The notes under the pieces are model-generated. The model was not told the origin of the DNA, did no database searches, and saw nothing but the letters and a program-made list of their open reading frames with translations. 64,000 bases of DNA from Ectobius pallidus (lineage: Eukaryota > Arthropoda > Insecta > Blattodea > Ectobiidae), in assembly GCA_964059195.1 (NCBI GenBank), contig CAXKWD010000011.1, positions 11,812,451-11,876,450 of the forward strand, given 5' to 3'. Numbering within the stretch: position 1 is the first letter of the stretch; each line of letters starts with the position of its first letter. Positions 21,539 through 32,585 of the stretch are shown here, piece after piece. The translations under genes and the position numbers were made by a program.

Positions 21539-23951
21539 CAGTAGAACTCCAATTACACCGTTTTGGAAAAGTTTTTTGAAACGTTGTATAGTGAATGCCG
21601 CTTAATGTAATATCGGATAATGTTATCAGTCTAGTAATGTCATCATTTTTATTAAGTCTTGTCCAGATTAATACTGATACATTGAAAAAATGCTGTTTAT
21701 TGCGATCAAAGATTCTGTTTACATTACCACATTTTCCTTTTTACAGCTTTATTTCCAAGTACTGTATGTAATTCAACATTTTATTTTTAAGGGTTTTGTT
21801 TCTAACTCAACTGAATTGTGTTACATTCTGAAAGTAACAGTAGCCTATTGTTCTCAGCTCACAGGATGACCAGTTCGAGGAGGTGGCATTGCCTAACTTT
21901 CTCTTTTAAGCAATAAAACATGTTTCATCCCTCAGTTTAGTTGCTGCTTTCGATTTATGAAGATAACAGTATTGACATACAGTGATGGTTAGTGTAAAAT
22001 AAAAAGATTTGAACAGACAGGCGTTAGATGTTTTACTACGCAGTGTTCACCATAGATCAGTACCGGTATAGACTTCCATAAACACTCGTAACTCGTAACT
22101 GAGTATGGAGTATTGGTTAATGGACTCCTGAAGGAAAATAAAACAATTAAAAACTTTGTTACTAGTTGAAAAAATAGTTGATTGCAGTCTATTACTGTAT
22201 TATGAGTGGTTCAATGATTCACAGTTAGGTATTATTTTATGAATAAATAGCTTTTAATTCTGTTTTGTAGTATATTATCTTATGCACACGAATAAATAAC
22301 TTTCAATTAATTCTTTGGGATACTGTTATCAGTCTGTTAACATTATCAGATTAACTGCATCTCAAAGTGATCACAATAAGCGGTGTGCACTTCATCCGAA
22401 TTAATTGGGACCAGACCAGATCCAGATAATTGGATAATCGTGGAAAAAGGTAATTTCTTTAAAAAAAAAAGACTAAATTGTGCAGTACTGTGCTAACATA
22501 AAGTGTCACATCTTGAATATATCGGTCGGAGTCAGTTGCTGATGAACTGTCGATTGTATCGGTTCAGTGGCGGCTATTCAGGGGAAGTAGGTGAAGTAGC
22601 ACTTCACCAGTATTTTTCCTGTACAATACGTATTTTTAAAGTTTATTTTCCAAGTCACGAATGTTGGTTTTTAAGTTATAATGTATTTCTGTAATTTTGA
22701 CCCTGGTGTCAAAGCTAGGAGACACTGAGATCCTGCAAGCGCTGCGCTCGCTTCAAGTCGGCCTTGTGAAGGTGAACTGGATACTATTCCCTTCGTTGCA
22801 TGGGTAGTCTGTTCCACTAAAATATTAGGATGGCAAGCAGCAGTTTTCTCGCTTATCCCACGTCCGCTAGGTGACGAGAACAGACTACCCACGAAGCAGT
22901 TCCCCTTGTTCAGGCATATTCTTCGCCGTGCCGGCACCTCACACTGTCAGCTCGGAGAAAGAGGTGGGCATGTTTGCACTTGAATACAGGGTTCATAATG
23001 CACATATATTATCCATCACAGCCTTGATGTTAATGCGTTGAACACTACAAATATAATTACACTGTAATTGACTAATTGTTCTTCTAATCCCAATCCATTT
23101 GCCAATTTATACTCCGAAGAGAACGTGGATCATGACGTTTCATTCCTACAATGCATATTTTTCAAAGGTAATCATACGGCATGGGACATATTAATCATTG
23201 CATATTAATGCCTTGAAGTATCCAGTAACGAGCTAAAGTTTATCAGATAAAATTGCATCTTTCCGACCCTCGCAAGTCATTGGTTGATTGGTAAAGATTA
23301 TTAGTCAATATCAAGTCCGCATCGCATGAATGGAATATTCTGAATATTATGATTAGGAGAATAATAATTACGATAAACATCGATAGATTCGCGGCGGAGA
23401 AGCAGGATCAAATTTATCTCATGAAACTCATAATCCCGAGTGGGATTTATTAAGAGTATTCCATGAATAAAATGTATAAGATTTTATAAATAATAATTAC
23501 ATTCTTACCCGCATTGTTTAAAATCAAATCATCATTGTGCCAGCTGTCAGATCACGACGTAGGCCTACTAAATGAAGGATCAAAAATGTTGCCAGACAAG
23601 TATCCTGTTTAGCGAATATTTCAATTCAGAAAGAACCTCTACTGCAGCTAGAAGAAAAGCAGCCATTCTATGATGATATCACCGACAAGTTTGCAGCCTT
23701 AAGGGGCTACCGAAGGATTGTTTTCGTATACAAGAATTCAGTTATTTTGGCATTTTTTTCTCTTCACCTAATTTTCCGGCCACGAGCCGCCACTGTATCG
23801 GTTAAGAGTTTCTCTTTTTTGTAAATAATCAGCCCTGAAAGAGGGTTTCTTAATGCTCGCTGCTGCAAAAACAACTCGAATACGATCTCAAAGCAAATCT
23901 GGATAACTAGCGATCCGGATAGCTAGAGTTTGGATTATAGGAGTTCTACTG
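21539..23951. mobile_element. pogo/Tigger-like inverted-repeat element, interrupted by a hAT element
   Basis: CAGTAGAACTCCAATTA at the left and ATAGGAGTTCTACTG at the right, each flanked by TA, as in Tc1/mariner-type elements. The subterminal sequence (GACCAGATCCAGATAATTGG and GGATAACTAGCGATCCGGAT) also looks pogo-like. No transposase frame seen. About 1.2 kb without the insertion at 22565-23795. Confidence 0.6.
22565..23795. mobile_element. hAT element, perfect 8-bp TSD, nested in the pogo-like element
   Basis: TIRs start CAGTGGCGGCT and end AGCCGCCACTG. The exact duplication TATCGGTT lies at 22557-22564 and 23796-23803. The plus strand near 23660-23740 reads FYDDITDKFAALRGYRRIVF, like the extreme C-terminus of some hAT transposases. 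The rest of the transposase is missing. Confidence 0.87.
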
Positions 23952-23971
23952 TACAACCATTATTACAACCA

Positions 23972-25044
23972 GGACCCTATTTCATAAAACTCTACAGGTG
24001 TGACAAATAGGACAATTATGTCAATGCTGACAAATTTGTCAAGATGTCATCACACTTGTATATTTCATAAGTATTACAACTTTTCCGTACATTAAAGGCA
24101 AATTAATGTAAATTGTCAGACTAATAACCCTTTTCATAAACGCTACAATTTTATGCCAAACCTAAAGATTACTTTAGTACACGCCTGCTATAATCGATCT
24201 CAACATCGAAAGTGATACCTAAGCAATCGATTATTACTATCGAAAATAACTGAATTATATTTATCTTTGAATACAAAGTCACTGAAATTGAAAGTTAGGT
24301 TAATCCGTTGCCTAAAAACCCTGTGTGGTCTCATGTCTATTTCTTCATCACTTTCACTACTACCAATATCACAACTAATAGTGTTGATTATTAACAAGAC
24401 AAGCAAGTTTATTAACAAGAAATTTTAAATCACAAAAAACAGTTTGCCAAGTTCTGCCACACATTTACATAACCTACTGACTTGGCCTATATATGAAAGA
24501 TTGCCTGTCTCTTCTGTAATGATAATTCTACATTTTTTGTAAATTTGTACATATGTCAACAAAAATTAATGTTTTATAAATGGTAGGTATCCTAAGTCCG
24601 CCGCCGTGGGTGAGTTGGTAGCGCTCCTGCCTTCCACTCCGGCGGCCCGGGTTCGATTCCCGGCCGGGTTGGGGATTTTTCAGTAGTGAAAAATTTCTTT
24701 CCCGGGTTCAGGACTGGGTGTGTGTATGTGTCCTTAGGTTTAAGTAGGTAGTGGACTGGCGCACCCCGGTAACAAATCCGCTGTGAATATCCCCTTACGG
24801 GATCCCCAGGGGTCGCTCGCGACCCAGAGGAGTAACTTCCTTCCTTTAGGTATCCTAAGATTTGACATATTTGTCAGAATTTTACCTGTAAACTCAAAAG
24901 TTTTTTAGAAACAACAATATGTAAAATTGTCACAACAGTTGTAAAGTTGTAAGCTTTTATGAAAAACAGAATTGTTAATATGTAAACTTGTAAAACATTT
25001 TACTGATACCTGTAAAATTGTAACTTTTATGAAATAGGGCCCAG
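23972..25044. mobile_element. Inverted-repeat element with a SINE insertion
   Basis: GGACCCTATTTCATAAAACT at the left against TTTTATGAAATAGGGCCC at the right. Repeats of the type TTGTMACACCTGTAAA.. lie inside both ends. The SINE at 24597-24846 sits inside with its own duplication, so this element is older. Confidence 0.7.
24597..24846 (+). mobile_element. tRNA-derived SINE, 250 bp, 13-bp TSD
   Basis: The head is CCGCCGTGGGTGAGTTGGTA (box A region) with box B GGGTTCGATTCCC, followed by a unique body that ends CGACCCAGAGGAGTAACTTC and CTTCCTT. The perfect duplication TAGGTATCCTAAG lies at 24584-24596 and 24847-24859. Confidence 0.92.
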
Positions 25045-25409
25045 CATATTTGTTGAGGTGCTCTCAAAGTTATGAAATAGATTTGGAAAAAAATGTAGCT
25101 AGTGTGCGCATACCAACCTATATGTCGATTGTACTAGCGATAGATTTTATTTCTGGGTAAAGAGCTAATGGTATTGGAGCAAAATGCACTCTTGAGTGCA
25201 CAGCCAGAAATAATTGTATAGAAATGCTACTTTAGACAACCTTTTAAATAAAGAAATTGGATTGTGAGGTATTGGCTTTAGAAAATGCTGACAAACGCAA
25301 TAGGCCTACACTTACATAGGCTGAAACATCAAACATTACATTTTTTTGAAGAGACAATGGTTTGTTGAGCCCTCAACAAATTATTATTAATAATATTATT
25401 AGTAATAAT

Positions 25410-26072
25410 TAGGGTTCGGATGTTTATGACTTAAAAAAGTGGAAAATATGACTGCAAATATGCACTTAAAAATGACTAAATATGACCCAAAAATCCTAAA
25501 TATGACCTAATAAAAGTAACATATTTAAAAAAATAAATGTTCCAAATTTAAAACAATTAATGGCACTGAATTATTACATCACATTAATTCAATCAGATAA
25601 TCAATTTTTTAAACAATTTTGGTGATTTACAGTATTCTTGTAATGAACTTATATTCTTAAAGAATTTCCTCCGGTTTACTCGCTTCAACAGCTCCAAATA
25701 CTCGTAATATTTTGTAGACCTTCCGCGTCCCTATAAAATAGGAACAACTGCATTGATTTTAAAACCTAAGTTACTATTAATTTGGCATAAATATTAAATT
25801 AATTAAATAAATATCAAATTTAGCTCTCCACGTAGTTCATACACTGTACGACTGTGCTCTTTTGCTGAATATATAACTGAAATATGACGTTAAATTATAA
25901 ATATGGCCAAAATATGACCAAGACCACAAAAAAAGACCAAAATATGACTTTATATGCAAAATAAAAACAGTCCGATTAGGATAACAAGCTTGCAATTCGT
26001 ATTTAATTTGTGTTTACGGCAAGAACGGAGTTCAGGATAAAAATATGTCATGTCATGAACATCCGAACCCTA
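25410..26072. mobile_element. hAT-like MITE with TAGGGTTCGGATGTT ends
   Basis: The left end TAGGGTTCGGATGTTTATGAC pairs with the right end GTCATGAACATCCGAACCCTA. Repeated AAATATGAC(C) blocks occur within both subterminal regions (25445-25510 and 25880-25960). The target duplication is imperfect at best. Confidence 0.65.
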
Positions 26073-26074
26073 GT

Positions 26075-27045
26075 TATAAAATGACTATATTTATATAGGA
26101 TCTCAAGGTCTCATTGCTCACTATATATATAATATAACTGCTTGAAACCTTGTTCATGGGTGTATGGTATGGTATAGTTCTTGGTGAATCAAAACACTCA
26201 ACAATATGTGTGACTGTGAATGCAATGTCAATAACTTTTTATTTAATTTCATTTCAATAATTTTTATATGTTAATTATAAACATTTCATTTAGTAAAGAA
26301 TAAATTAATGTATACATAAAATTCTTGAAGTGTATAAAAACATGGAGAAAACAAAGTCTCTAACACCATCCTTTCAGAGATTTCTATTAAAATGGATTTT
26401 AATGTGGCTAGCAGAGTAGCACCATGTCAAACAACATGTCTTTCCTATTTCTTGTAAAATCCTTTTAATATCTGTATTTCATATTAAAACATGACCACTA
26501 TTCTTATAAAAGAGTGCAGACTATTAAAATAACGATTAAAATTTTGACTCTTCTGAAAATGTCTCTAAGAGAAGCCCTTGTCTTACAATAACTGAAAATT
26601 ATCCCCAAGATACATTTCTAAATCATAAAATCCCTCTTTATATAGGTGGCATTGCCCCAAAGAATAATACTGTATGCCAAGACCGACTGTATGTAAGCAA
26701 AATATATATTTAACCCTCTTGATGTCAGGCACCAATACGATTGGCTTCCCCCTACTGAAAAATGTTGAAAAATATTCACAAACGTCAGAGTTATACCCCC
26801 TGTGAGAAACGTTTTCTAATTATAATAATAAAGATATGCATAATTTAGATATCACGATATGTTTCTATCATATTTGTCACCATTATATTGGCATGATCAT
26901 GATACCTTCAGCACTGCTGTTATAGGGTAAATCATCAGTGTTGAAATCAGACTGTTCTAAATAATCTAATAATAATATTCATCATTCTTGACAAGGTTGG
27001 TCTTGATTTCAACTAAACAGCGTTAAAAAATTAAATCACATTAAA
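26075..27045. other. No gene recognised
   Basis: AT-rich, without long frames or obvious terminal repeats. Confidence 0.35.
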
Positions 27046-27209
27046 TTACCTTCAGTGGATCACGTGGATATAATGGTACGCCATGTATGGACAATGAGAG
27101 AACATACACCTCTCAGCAGGCAGTGGGGTACGAGCAGCCACCTGAGGAAGGCCTGGAGGTTCGGGTCAAAACGTTGTGAAGTTTAAAACATGTGATCCAC
27201 TGAAGGTAA
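27046..27209. mobile_element. Probable Penelope-like 3'-end remnant bounded by an 18-bp inverted repeat
   Basis: Contains CCACCTGAGGAAGGCCTGGAGG..CGGGTCAAAACGTTGTG, the same layout as the 3' end of the two Penelope copies (CCTGAGGATGGAGG..CGGAAACGTTGG). It is bounded by TTACCTTCAGTGGATCAC (27046-27063) and its exact complement (27192-27209). Family assignment is by layout only. Confidence 0.45.
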
Positions 27210-27254
27210 TGTAATATGATATAACTTTATAATATTCATCAGGAAAATGGTACT

Positions 27255-27562
27255 TTACGACACACCCGAGTCCCGAGCTCCTACTCTCAATCCCTCCCCT
27301 AGCGGCGGCATTTGAACTACTATCAGCGACGGTAGCGCCATCTCTTACGCAACTGATGAAACAGAAAAAATAATTTATTTCTTCTTTATTCTCTTCTTCT
27401 CTTCCTTTCACGTCTCCTTTCTCTCTTCCTCTCACCTCCTCTTCACCCTACCTACCTATTCGAGACCTATTCCTACTAGTAAATTTTGGATCGAACGGGA
27501 TTTGAACTCGGGACCCCTAGCATTATAGCTAGGAGTCTTAACCATTACGCCAGGAGTGACTG
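27255..27562 (-). mobile_element. tRNA-derived SINE (family with GGTAGTTAGGG body)
   Basis: On the minus strand the head is CAGTCACTCCTGGCGTAATGG (box A) with box B GAGTTCAAATCCC, then TCGATCCAAAATTTAC and a purine-rich body (AATAGGTAGGTAGGGTGAAG). It ends with GAGATGGCGCTACC..AGTAGTTCAAA. The same body recurs at 40930-41110, 41490-41640 and 42235-42330. Confidence 0.75.
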
Positions 27563-28684
27563 TTGAGGAATGAAGGAAGCTTTCGTATATTTGAGTTATG
27601 ATAGGGAGGATTTCATGAGTTTTAACGCGAGAATTGGTTTATATAATTTTGGGACATTTTGTTAGTTATGAAAAGAGTAGTGTTGGTGCAAGGGAATTTT
27701 CCTGCATCAATTAAGCCATATTTTATGTAATAATACGGCGTTTTTTATAATTGTGAAATATTATGTATGGTGCAAGGGTATTTTTGTATTGTGAAATAGT
27801 CTATTTTGTTGCAAGGGTCGTTTTTATCATTGTGAAATATTATGTGGAGGTGCAAGGGTCTTTTTTTTTATTGTGAAATATTAGGTGACATGTCAATTGC
27901 AATTATGCATTACCGGCGTTGAGGCTGAGCAGCGGCTACAGGCATGGTGGCAGGCACTGCGGGGAAGCGGCCAGGCGAGTGGCATGTGGAAAGGGGACCA
28001 GCTTGAGTCGCAAAGTACCGTCTTCCCTATTCATCATCATTCCCCTGTATTTACCCACTTAATAGACACACTTGTTTTTTCAGATATTATAAAGAAAAAA
28101 ACTAGAATGCATCCTTTATGCAAGGAAAACATTTTAGTGGGGGGGAAAAAAGTATTATTAAAAGATATGCAAGCTAATGATCGATAGTGCAATGTCAAAT
28201 GGAATTACTTGGACTCAAGTTGACTCATGCTACTATGCAATATTTTTGTGGAAGTGGAGCTAGAAGCTTGCTTTATGATGCAGTCTGTCATAATCCCACA
28301 TAAAACCAAGCTTCATTGTACCATGGGACTAAACAATTAACGTGCAATGTCGAGGAAAACATACCATGAAAATTTTTGTATTACTGATATGGGCATTAAA
28401 ATTAGGATTTTTTGTTATGTAAGACGCACCCCGTTTTTAAGGCTTATTTTACGGGTAAAAAAAGTGCATCCCATACACCAGAAAATATGGTATGTCACTT
28501 CATCTCATTGCAGTACTCTACACAGGGTATTCAAGTCATATCGGAGTCACCTCAATGGTAGACTCTAACAATACATTCACTATTATTCTACTATCGAGTT
28601 TTTTCAACATCTCAGTTTGCACTATCACTTCAAATGCATTAAGTACTAATTAACAATTTTTGCATTAGACCTTACTGACAAGAT
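27563..28684. other. No gene recognised; small repeats
   Basis: 27690-27880 holds four imperfect ~50-bp repeats of GGTGCAAGGGTMTTTTT..ATTGTGAAATATTATGT. A TAAGACGCACC..GTGCATCCCATACACCAGAA AATATGGTA stretch (28420-28492) resembles a mariner-type end. Confidence 0.45.
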
Positions 28685-28690
28685 TTTAAT
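28685..28690 (-). promoter_or_regulatory. Candidate TAF8 poly(A) signal (ATTAAA)
   Basis: ATTAAA on the minus strand, about 290 bases downstream of the TAF8 stop. No AATAAA was seen on that strand between it and the stop. Weak, position-based call. Confidence 0.25.
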
Positions 28691-28978
28691 TATAGTTTAG
28701 AGAGGAGTGGTCTTGGCATCAGTATTACAGTGCAACTTACTCTCAGTTTTACTAATAAAACTTACTGATATAGGTCTTGATTGCGTTCCAAGTTTTACAT
28801 AAGTTCAGACCAAATTCTTCACTAAAATCTGCATGTAGCTAGTAATAGTTACACTAGCCATGTGTGTCAAACTTCACTGTTATGTCATAACTGAAAAAGA
28901 GTTTCCAGTCTGCAGTATAGGTGGAAGACATGCGACTGTACTTCAGCGCCACCTATCAATACATACATCAATACAGAA

Positions 28979-29259
28979 TCATACAAATACATTACTAGTC
29001 TTTTGTTTCTTTTTCCGAGGCATCTTAACTGGCAGTAGGTAAGGATTATCAATGGTGTCTCGTTCCCCTCCTTTACTCTCATCTGCATTTTCTTTCCCTT
29101 CCTCTTCTTCCCTTTCTGCTTCACTGCGAGTTTTCCTGTTTGCTCCACCAGATCTGTTTGCAATGGCTGGTACAGCAAATTCATCCTCAAATTCAAATAC
29201 TTGATCAGATGGCAGGAGGGCCTTGATGTACGGAGGCCATTGAGGTTTGCAAGCTACCA
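28979..29259 (-). CDS. TAF8: TAF8, last coding exon (C-terminus with basic nuclear-localisation stretch)
   Basis: Final coding exon, residues 204-296 and stop TGA at 28981-28979. The acceptor is TCTGCCCACAG ending at 29260. The first two bases complete a Leu codon, giving F-P-L-V-A-C-K-P, equivalent to the F-P-L-I-A-A-R-P of human TAF8. Then come WPPYIKALLPSDQ (human IPYLTALLPSE), an acidic low-complexity stretch (residues about 250-270, many E, K and D), and IDNPYLLPVKMPRKKKQK. That last segment ends in a basic cluster where the vertebrate protein carries its nuclear localisation signal. The residue total of 296 is close to the family norm. An ATTAAA on the minus strand near 28690-28685 may be the poly(A) signal, about 290 bases past the stop. 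Confidence 0.92.
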
Positions 29260-29639
29260 CTGTGGGCAGACCAAAACAATACACACTTTTATTAAGAATA
29301 TCTTCACTTTGATTATAAGACAATGGGTCATATTAATAAAAATGGGATGTATATCTTATTTCAAGATCTCAACTGAATTCTCATATCTGAAAAAAATAAA
29401 AATAAAAATAAATAACAGCTACAGTGTGATAGTCACTGGTGATGACACAACAGATGAGCTTAAGTCAGGATTTGGTATAAATAAAATTTACATTTCGCTC
29501 ATGTAACTACTCAGCTTTTGAGACACCGAAATAATAGTTTTACAGTGGATGAAAGAAGTTTAGAGTTGCGATAGCAGAGTATATAGTGGTTGTACAACAT
29601 AAATGCTGATTTGAGTGGATCCAGATAAGTTTTATGTTA

Positions 29640-29925
29640 AGGGTTAAGATGGAACTTTATTAAAATATTAATAGAAGAAAAAGGTATAAACCTCATAGAG
29701 AAACGTTTGTAGAGAGTTATAAAGATTTGTTGCCTACCGATTCAAGAAGAAGAACATTTCCTACAAGACCCAAATAAGAGAAGCGGAGGGGCTCTAGATA
29801 TTGAAATGAAAATGAACATTTTCCTTCGATATGTTGGTGACCCAGGATTTAAAACTGGTGTTGGAGAAGACATAGATGTTTCAAAAGGTACTGATCACAG
29901 TAGCGTGGGAAAGTGAATTAAAACA
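29640..29925 (+). pseudogene. PIF/Harbinger (HARBI1-like) transposase fragment
   Basis: Frames read YKPHRETFVESYKDLL, then after a shift GALDIEMKMNIFLRYVGDPG and FKTGVGEDIDVSKGTDHSSVG. The second block resembles the helix-turn-helix region of HARBI1-like nucleases (pattern L.(I)..K..I.LRY...PGFQ..VGED..V...T.S). Frameshifted, with no catalytic domain found. Lies in TAF8 intron 3. Confidence 0.45.
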
Positions 29926-30249
29926 AAGTACTGAATCTGTGAAATAGTCAAAATGAAAAAAACACTTTTTGCTCCGCTTACGTCACTTTATAAAATAGGA
30001 CTAGTTTTGGGAGAATTCCTCCCATCTTTGGATAGCAGTCAACTGGTGTTTTGACGATCATGGCTGGTAGTATATGTATTGTGTTCCAAAGCAAAGAACA
30101 TCCCTGTGAGGAATGCGAGGAATGTGGCCGTTACGTTAAGAGTCGGAACCGTGCCGTGCTATTATTAACATTATAGTACAGTACACTATCTGTTATGAAA
30201 ACATTCTCCTCCTAGACCTTGGGCCACTAATATGAAACCCCCCCCCCCG

Positions 30250-31513
30250 TGGGAATTTCCGACACATATTTTTTTGTTTGTATTGCCATCTAGTTTAAGT
30301 TTTTAGTTGTTTGCTTCTTGTCAATTACAGCATTTACCCGGAAAATCTGGAAAACCACGGAAATCCGGAGAAAATGAATTTGTTTTAATTTCTCATTGTT
30401 CTTTGCTCCTAATATTCCCAGGGAAATTCTGACTCACACATTTTGTTGATATTGGCATCTAGTTTAAGGTTTCAGTTGTTTGCCCCTTACAAATTACAAC
30501 ATATCCTCGGAAAACCACGTATATACGGAGAAAATGACTATGTTTTAATTTTTAAATCTTTGTTCTTTGCTCCTAATATTCAAAGCGAATTTCTTACTCA
30601 TGTTTTTTATTGGAATTACCATCTAGATTAAGGTTTGAGTTGTTTTCCACTTATCAATTACAGCATAAGCCCGGAAAACTCCGAAAACCACTGACATCCG
30701 GAGAAAATGGCTTCGTTTAAATTTTTGTTCTTTCCTCCTAGTATTCAAAGGGAATTGGTGAATCATATGTTTTTGTGTTGGTATTGCCATCTAGATTAAG
30801 GTTTCAGTTATTTGCCCCTCACCAATTACAGCATACACCCGGAAAACCCGGAAAACCACGTATAGACGGTGAAAATGACTATGTTTTATTTTTAAATCTT
30901 TGTTCTTTACTCCTAATATCCAAAGGGAATTTCTGGTTCGTATGTTATTTGTTGGTAGTGCCATCTAGATTAAGGTTTCAGTTGTTTGCCCCTTATGAAT
31001 TATAGCATATCTCCAGAAAACTCCTAAAACCACGGCAATCCAGAGAAATTGACTTTTTAAAAATTTCTTTAAATTCTCTGTTCTTTGCTCCTAAGATTCC
31101 AAGGGATTTTTGTTTCTTGTTATTGCCATCTAGTTCTAGGTTTCAGTTGTGTGCCCGTTATCAATTACATCTTATCTCCGGAAAACTCCGAAAACCACGA
31201 AAATCCGGAGAAAATGAGTTTGTTTTAATTTTTTTAAATCGTAGTTCTTTGCTCCTAATATTCAAAGAGAATGTGTGACTCATATGCTTTTGTGTTGATA
31301 TTGCCATCTATATTAAGGGGTAAGTTGTTTCCTCCTTATCAATTACATCTTATCTCCGGAAAACTCCGAAAACCACGAAAATGAGTTTGTTTAAATTTTT
31401 TTTAAATCTTTGCTCTTTGAAAGCAATATTCCCAGGGAATTTCTGAATTACATAATTTTTGTTTCTATTGCCATATAGTTTAAGGTTTCAGTTGTTTCCC
31501 CCTCACCTATTAC
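30250..31513 (+). repeat. Tandem array, ~170-bp unit, 8 copies (left arm)
   Basis: The phase marker (g)ccatctag occurs near 30285, 30454, 30617, 30786, 30960, 31125, 31302 and 31469, giving spacings of 163-177. Units differ by scattered substitutions and small indels, so the array is not freshly amplified. Confidence 0.85.
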
Positions 31514-31516
31514 AGC

Positions 31517-32041
31517 ATGACAAAGAATACTGGAAAAAATCCAGATGCTGAAGGGATGAAAGCGATTGAAAACCTGGCAGAACACCCTTCATATTCTAAT
31601 TTGAAATCTGTGAATGATAATTTATCTTGCCAATCATTCCACAGTCACTACCCTACTTTCTTGACTGAAGTTAGAGAAGGGACATTGGATAAAACAGCAC
31701 AATTTTGGATTGGTAATATGGAGAAATTAGTGTCATTGATTTTAAGATTTCAGCGAGCAACTAAGAAAAAGAACTTTAACTTACACTTGGCATGTTTAGA
31801 TGTTATGATTCCCCTTTTCTTTGCATGTGACCATCACAATTATGGCAGATATCTCGTAGTCCACATTCTCACCCTTTTGTACCTGCAAAGGACACGCCTG
31901 AAGCAGAAGAATTATTTCGCAATAACGGTTACAGTGACTGTACATCACAAGTTTCGAGTTCTAGAAATTCTGTGGATTTCCGTGGTTTTCCGGGGATATG
32001 CTGTAATTGATAACGGACAGACAACTAAAACCTTAATCTAG
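31517..32041 (+). CDS. Captured gene fragment inside the foldback-like element (uncharacterised family)
   Basis: A 174-residue ORF starting exactly where the left repeat arm ends. Residues 1 to about 140 are foreign to the repeat; the last 35 or so residues are translated from the inverted right arm. The segment TAQFWIGNMEKLVSLILRF, KKNFNLHLACLDVMIPLFF, then HHNYGRYLVVHIL resembles an uncharacterised protein family widespread in invertebrates (pattern FW..YM..V..L..FIRA...G.W.LHL..L..M.P.FFA.....NYARYL). I recognise the pattern but cannot name a function. An alternative frame after about 31860 (PFVPAKDTPEAEELFRNNGY) looks coding too, so there may be a frameshift in the fragment. No promoter, intron or second half of the parent gene is visible. 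It may be expressed from the TE or simply be a hitchhiking fragment. Confidence 0.5.
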   Translation: MTKNTGKNPDAEGMKAIENLAEHPSYSNLKSVNDNLSCQSFHSHYPTFLTEVREGTLDKTAQFWIGNMEKLVSLILRFQRATKKKNFNLHLACLDVMIPLFFACDHHNYGRYLVVHILTLLYLQRTRLKQKNYFAITVTVTVHHKFRVLEILWISVVFRGYAVIDNGQTTKTLI

Positions 32042-32585
32042 ATGACAATGCCAACAAAAAAATATGTAAGTCAAAAATTCCCTGGGAATATTAGGAGCAA
32101 AGAACTAATTGTAAGATAAAAAAAATTAAAACAAAGTCAATTTCTGCGGATTTCCGTGGTTTTCCGAGTTTTATGGGGATATGCTGTAATTGATAAGAGG
32201 CAAACAACTGAAACCTTAATCTAGATTGCAATACTAACACAAAACCATATGAGTCGCCAATTCCCTTTGAATACTAGGAGCAAAGATAAAAAGAAATTGT
32301 CATTTTCTCGGTATATACGTGGTTTTCCGCGTTTTCCGGAGATATGTTGTAATTGGTAAGAGGCAAACAACTGAAACCCTAAACTATATGACAATACCAA
32401 CAAAAAATATGTGAGTCAGAAATTCCCTGGGCATATTAGGAGCAAAGAACAAAGAAAAACTCATTTTCTCCGGATTTCCGTAGTTTTCCGGGTAAATGAT
32501 GTAATTGATAAGGGGCAAAAAACTAAAAACTGAAACTAGATGGCAATACCAACAAAAAAAATATGAGTCGGAAATTATAATAAAA
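31966..32585 (-). repeat. Inverted tandem array, ~150-185-bp unit, 4 copies (right arm)
   Basis: The same unit as the left arm on the opposite strand, with the marker (ctagatGgcaat) near 32038, 32222, 32385 and 32535. Confidence 0.83.

Larger units (their letters stand above)
30250..32585. mobile_element. Foldback-like element: inverted tandem-repeat arms around a captured gene fragment
   Basis: The left arm (30250-31513) is eight tandem units of about 163-177 bp. Each has GCCATCTAG.TTAAGGTTTCAGTTGTTTGCCCC, an AATTACA, a CCGGAAAACC..CGGAAATCCGGAG block and a TTTGCTCCTAATATTC block. The right arm (about 31966-32585) holds four units of the same sequence inverted. The outermost ends pair: AATTTCCGACACATATTT on the left against AAATATGAGTCGGAAATT on the right. 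Between the arms is an unrelated coding segment. Long inverted repeats built of internal tandem units are the hallmark of Foldback (FB)-type elements, and that is the inference here. No target-site duplication was identified. It lies in TAF8 intron 3. Confidence 0.72.

Noticed and set aside
27885..28187. 100-aa ORF as a gene
   Set aside because: No domain, no splice context, and compositionally mixed with repeats on both sides.
28885..29196. 103-aa minus ORF overlapping TAF8 exon 4 in another frame
   Set aside because: Shadow of the TAF8 exon; the TAF8 frame has the conserved peptide and splice site.
30250..32585. CRISPR-like array
   Set aside because: Eukaryotic context; units are contiguous ~170-bp repeats with no unique spacers.
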